DNA of 64,000 bases from Bradyrhizobium sp. in8p8. GTDB taxonomy: Bacteria > Pseudomonadota > Alphaproteobacteria > Rhizobiales > Xanthobacteraceae. The notes under the pieces were generated by a model. It ran no database searches. It had not been told where the DNA came from and saw only the letters and a program-made list of their open reading frames with translations. The position numbers and the translations under genes are program-made. Shown here in pieces: positions 62,879 to 64,000 of this stretch; the first letter of the stretch is position 1; the number at the start of each line of letters is the position of its first letter. The DNA lies in the NCBI RefSeq assembly GCF_000426845.1, contig NZ_AUGD01000002.1, forward strand, positions 682,001 to 746,000, given 5' to 3'.

Positions 62879-63904
62879 TCAGTTGGCCGTGTATACCAGC
62901 TCCCGCTCGGCGCGCGGCGGCAGGAACTCGCGCGAGAATACTTCCGCTGGCGTCGGGGCGCGGGCCAGCTGGTAACCCTCGACCACGATGCCGATGGCGC
63001 GCGTCATGCGATCGTCCTTGATGTCGCCGATGCCGATCTCCTTCATCTCCGGCGAGACAATCAGTTTTTCGAACGAATATTGCAGCCGGCGTTTCTCGAC
63101 GTCGGCGTTGATGAGGTTGTCGTAGTTCAGCGCCGCCTTCATCCCCGCATTCTGGTCCTTGGCGATCGCGATCGCACCTTTGTTGATGGCGCGCACGAGG
63201 CCCGCGACCGCCTTCGGGTTCGAGGTGATCAGCTTCCGGGACACCATCACGCCGTTGGAATAGAGATCGAGGCCATACTCGCCGAACGAGAACCATTTGA
63301 AGTCCTTGTCCGGATCCTGGCGATTGAGCACCAGGTTGAAATAGCTGGTGATGTTGAAGACCAGGGCCGCGTCGATGTCGCCCTTGATCAGCATCGGCTC
63401 CTGCAGGTTCGGCGCCATGTTGGAGATCTTGATCTTCTCGCCGTCGAGGCCGTTCTTGCGCGTGAATACCGGCAGGAGGCGCGTGGTCGGCGTGCCCTGC
63501 GCGCCGCCGAGCGTGCGGCCTTCGAAATCCTTGATGGTGTTGATGCCGCTGCTCTTCTTGGCAACGATCGCGAACGGCGGCTGATTCCACATCATGTAAA
63601 CCATGACGGGCGCCTCCTGCGGCTTGGTGGAGGCGTTCTGGATGATGGCGTTGACGTCGCCGAAGCCGGCGTCATAGGCGCCGGACATGATGCGCGTCAC
63701 GGTGGCGCCAGAGCCTTCGCCCTGGTCGATGACGACATTGAGGCCTTCCTCTTTGAAGAAGCCGTTGTCCTTGGCGTAGAAGAAGGCGGCGTCGCTGCCC
63801 TGGGTCTTCCAGCCCAGCGTGAACTTGATCGTGGTCTCCTGGGCCATCACCGCCCCCGTGGACAGCGCCAATCCCAGCAGCGCGGCAGTTGCTTTTCTCA
63901 ACAT
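62879..63904 (-). CDS. ABC transporter substrate-binding protein (NMT1/THI5-like)
   Basis: 341-residue periplasmic binding protein. The signal peptide is MLRKATAALLGLALSTGAVM with cleavage at AQE; the mature domain has FTLGWKTQGSDAAFFYAKDN, VVIDQGEGSGATVTRIMSG and DFEGRTLGGAQGTPTTRLLP, close to NMT1/THI5-like and taurine-type binding proteins. GAGGAGG lies upstream of the ATG at 63904. It is encoded between the amidohydrolase gene (16 bases downstream) and the cut permease-like gene. The ligand is possibly a pyrimidine-like or sulphonate-like compound, by family only. Confidence 0.9.
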   Translation of the reverse strand: MLRKATAALLGLALSTGAVMAQETTIKFTLGWKTQGSDAAFFYAKDNGFFKEEGLNVVIDQGEGSGATVTRIMSGAYDAGFGDVNAIIQNASTKPQEAPVMVYMMWNQPPFAIVAKKSSGINTIKDFEGRTLGGAQGTPTTRLLPVFTRKNGLDGEKIKISNMAPNLQEPMLIKGDIDAALVFNITSYFNLVLNRQDPDKDFKWFSFGEYGLDLYSNGVMVSRKLITSNPKAVAGLVRAINKGAIAIAKDQNAGMKAALNYDNLINADVEKRRLQYSFEKLIVSPEMKEIGIGDIKDDRMTRAIGIVVEGYQLARAPTPAEVFSREFLPPRAERELVYTAN

Positions 63905-63941
63905 CGAGACCTCCTCAAGCTTCGTTGCGTGTGGTTTGAAA

Positions 63942-64000
63942 TCAGGTGGCAATCACGTCGTTCTTGCGCGTGGCCCAGCCGGTGACCTGCCCTTCGATCA
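63942..64000 (-). CDS. C-terminal end of a gene cut by the window, probably ABC transporter permease
   Basis: 19 codons in frame with a TGA at 63942; the visible end is IEGQVTGWATRKNDVIAT. It lies 37 bases upstream of the binding-protein gene on the same strand. The position beside the NMT1-type binding protein and the basic tail suit an ABC permease, but too little is visible for a firm call. An ATP-binding subunit is the alternative. Confidence 0.5.
   Translation of the reverse strand, partial: IEGQVTGWATRKNDVIAT

Overview
The window reads as chromosomal DNA of a high-GC alphaproteobacterium of the Bradyrhizobium/Rhodopseudomonas type. The grounds are the gene content (TAXI-TRAP transport, many CoA-thioester enzymes, two RND pumps, an IalB-like protein, GH172), the dense coding, and four short palindromic intergenic elements with CGTCATTCC/CGTCATTGC-type ends plus one CTCTCCCGC hairpin pair, a style common in that group. 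No phage, transposase, integrase or CRISPR array was found. One tRNA (Gln, CTG anticodon) is present.

Layout. 1-8.1 kb: an acyl-CoA carboxylase carboxyltransferase (cut by the window edge) and an IclR regulator, divergent from a free-standing biotin carrier protein, a TAXI-TRAP transporter and a glutaminase fused to STAS and cyclic-nucleotide-binding domains. 8.1-13.9 kb: MazG-like and CMD-family proteins, a thiolase-like/DUF35 pair that lacks the thiolase nucleophile, a CaiB-type CoA transferase and a true thiolase. 13.9-25.9 kb: a sugar/sugar-acid catabolic locus. A LacI regulator stands between a MalFGK-type ABC transporter operon that ends in a DenD-like dehydrogenase, 2-keto-3-deoxygluconate kinase and KDPG aldolase, and a forward set with an IlvD/Edd dehydratase and two short-chain dehydrogenases. 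Near-identical operators lie on both sides of lacI. 25.9-29.4 kb: GFA protein, EamA exporter, a frameshifted LysR gene, M50 protease and a tail-anchored protein. 29.4-35.2 kb: an iron-uptake operon (TonB receptor, PiuC-like hydroxylase, ExbB, ExbD, TonB) behind iron-box-like sites. 35.5-39.9 kb: an RND adaptor/pump pair.

41.4-46.3 kb is the most unusual part. A SARP-type regulator (winged helix, BTAD, TolB-like, TPR) is followed by a PAP2/vanadium-haloperoxidase-fold protein carrying nine N-terminal Gly-Gly-Tyr repeats, then by an overlapping gene for a G1 (eqolisin-like) glutamic peptidase. A 106-residue protein of unknown function is encoded divergently. The intergenic region holds four exact copies of the heptamer CGTGAAT, as two direct-repeat pairs with an 11-bp period in opposite orientations. 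That is the architecture expected of SARP binding sites. I infer one self-regulated module whose function is unknown.

46.3-64 kb: RNase Z, a TetR regulator with an operator-like palindrome and a second RND pump, MaoC hydratase, two tiny overlapping ORFs, a lytic transglycosylase, a Baeyer-Villiger monooxygenase divergent from an acyl-CoA ligase, a GH172 protein, an acyl-CoA dehydrogenase, an amidohydrolase, and an NMT1/THI5-like ABC uptake system cut by the window end. All family calls come from reading the protein sequences. No database search was run.
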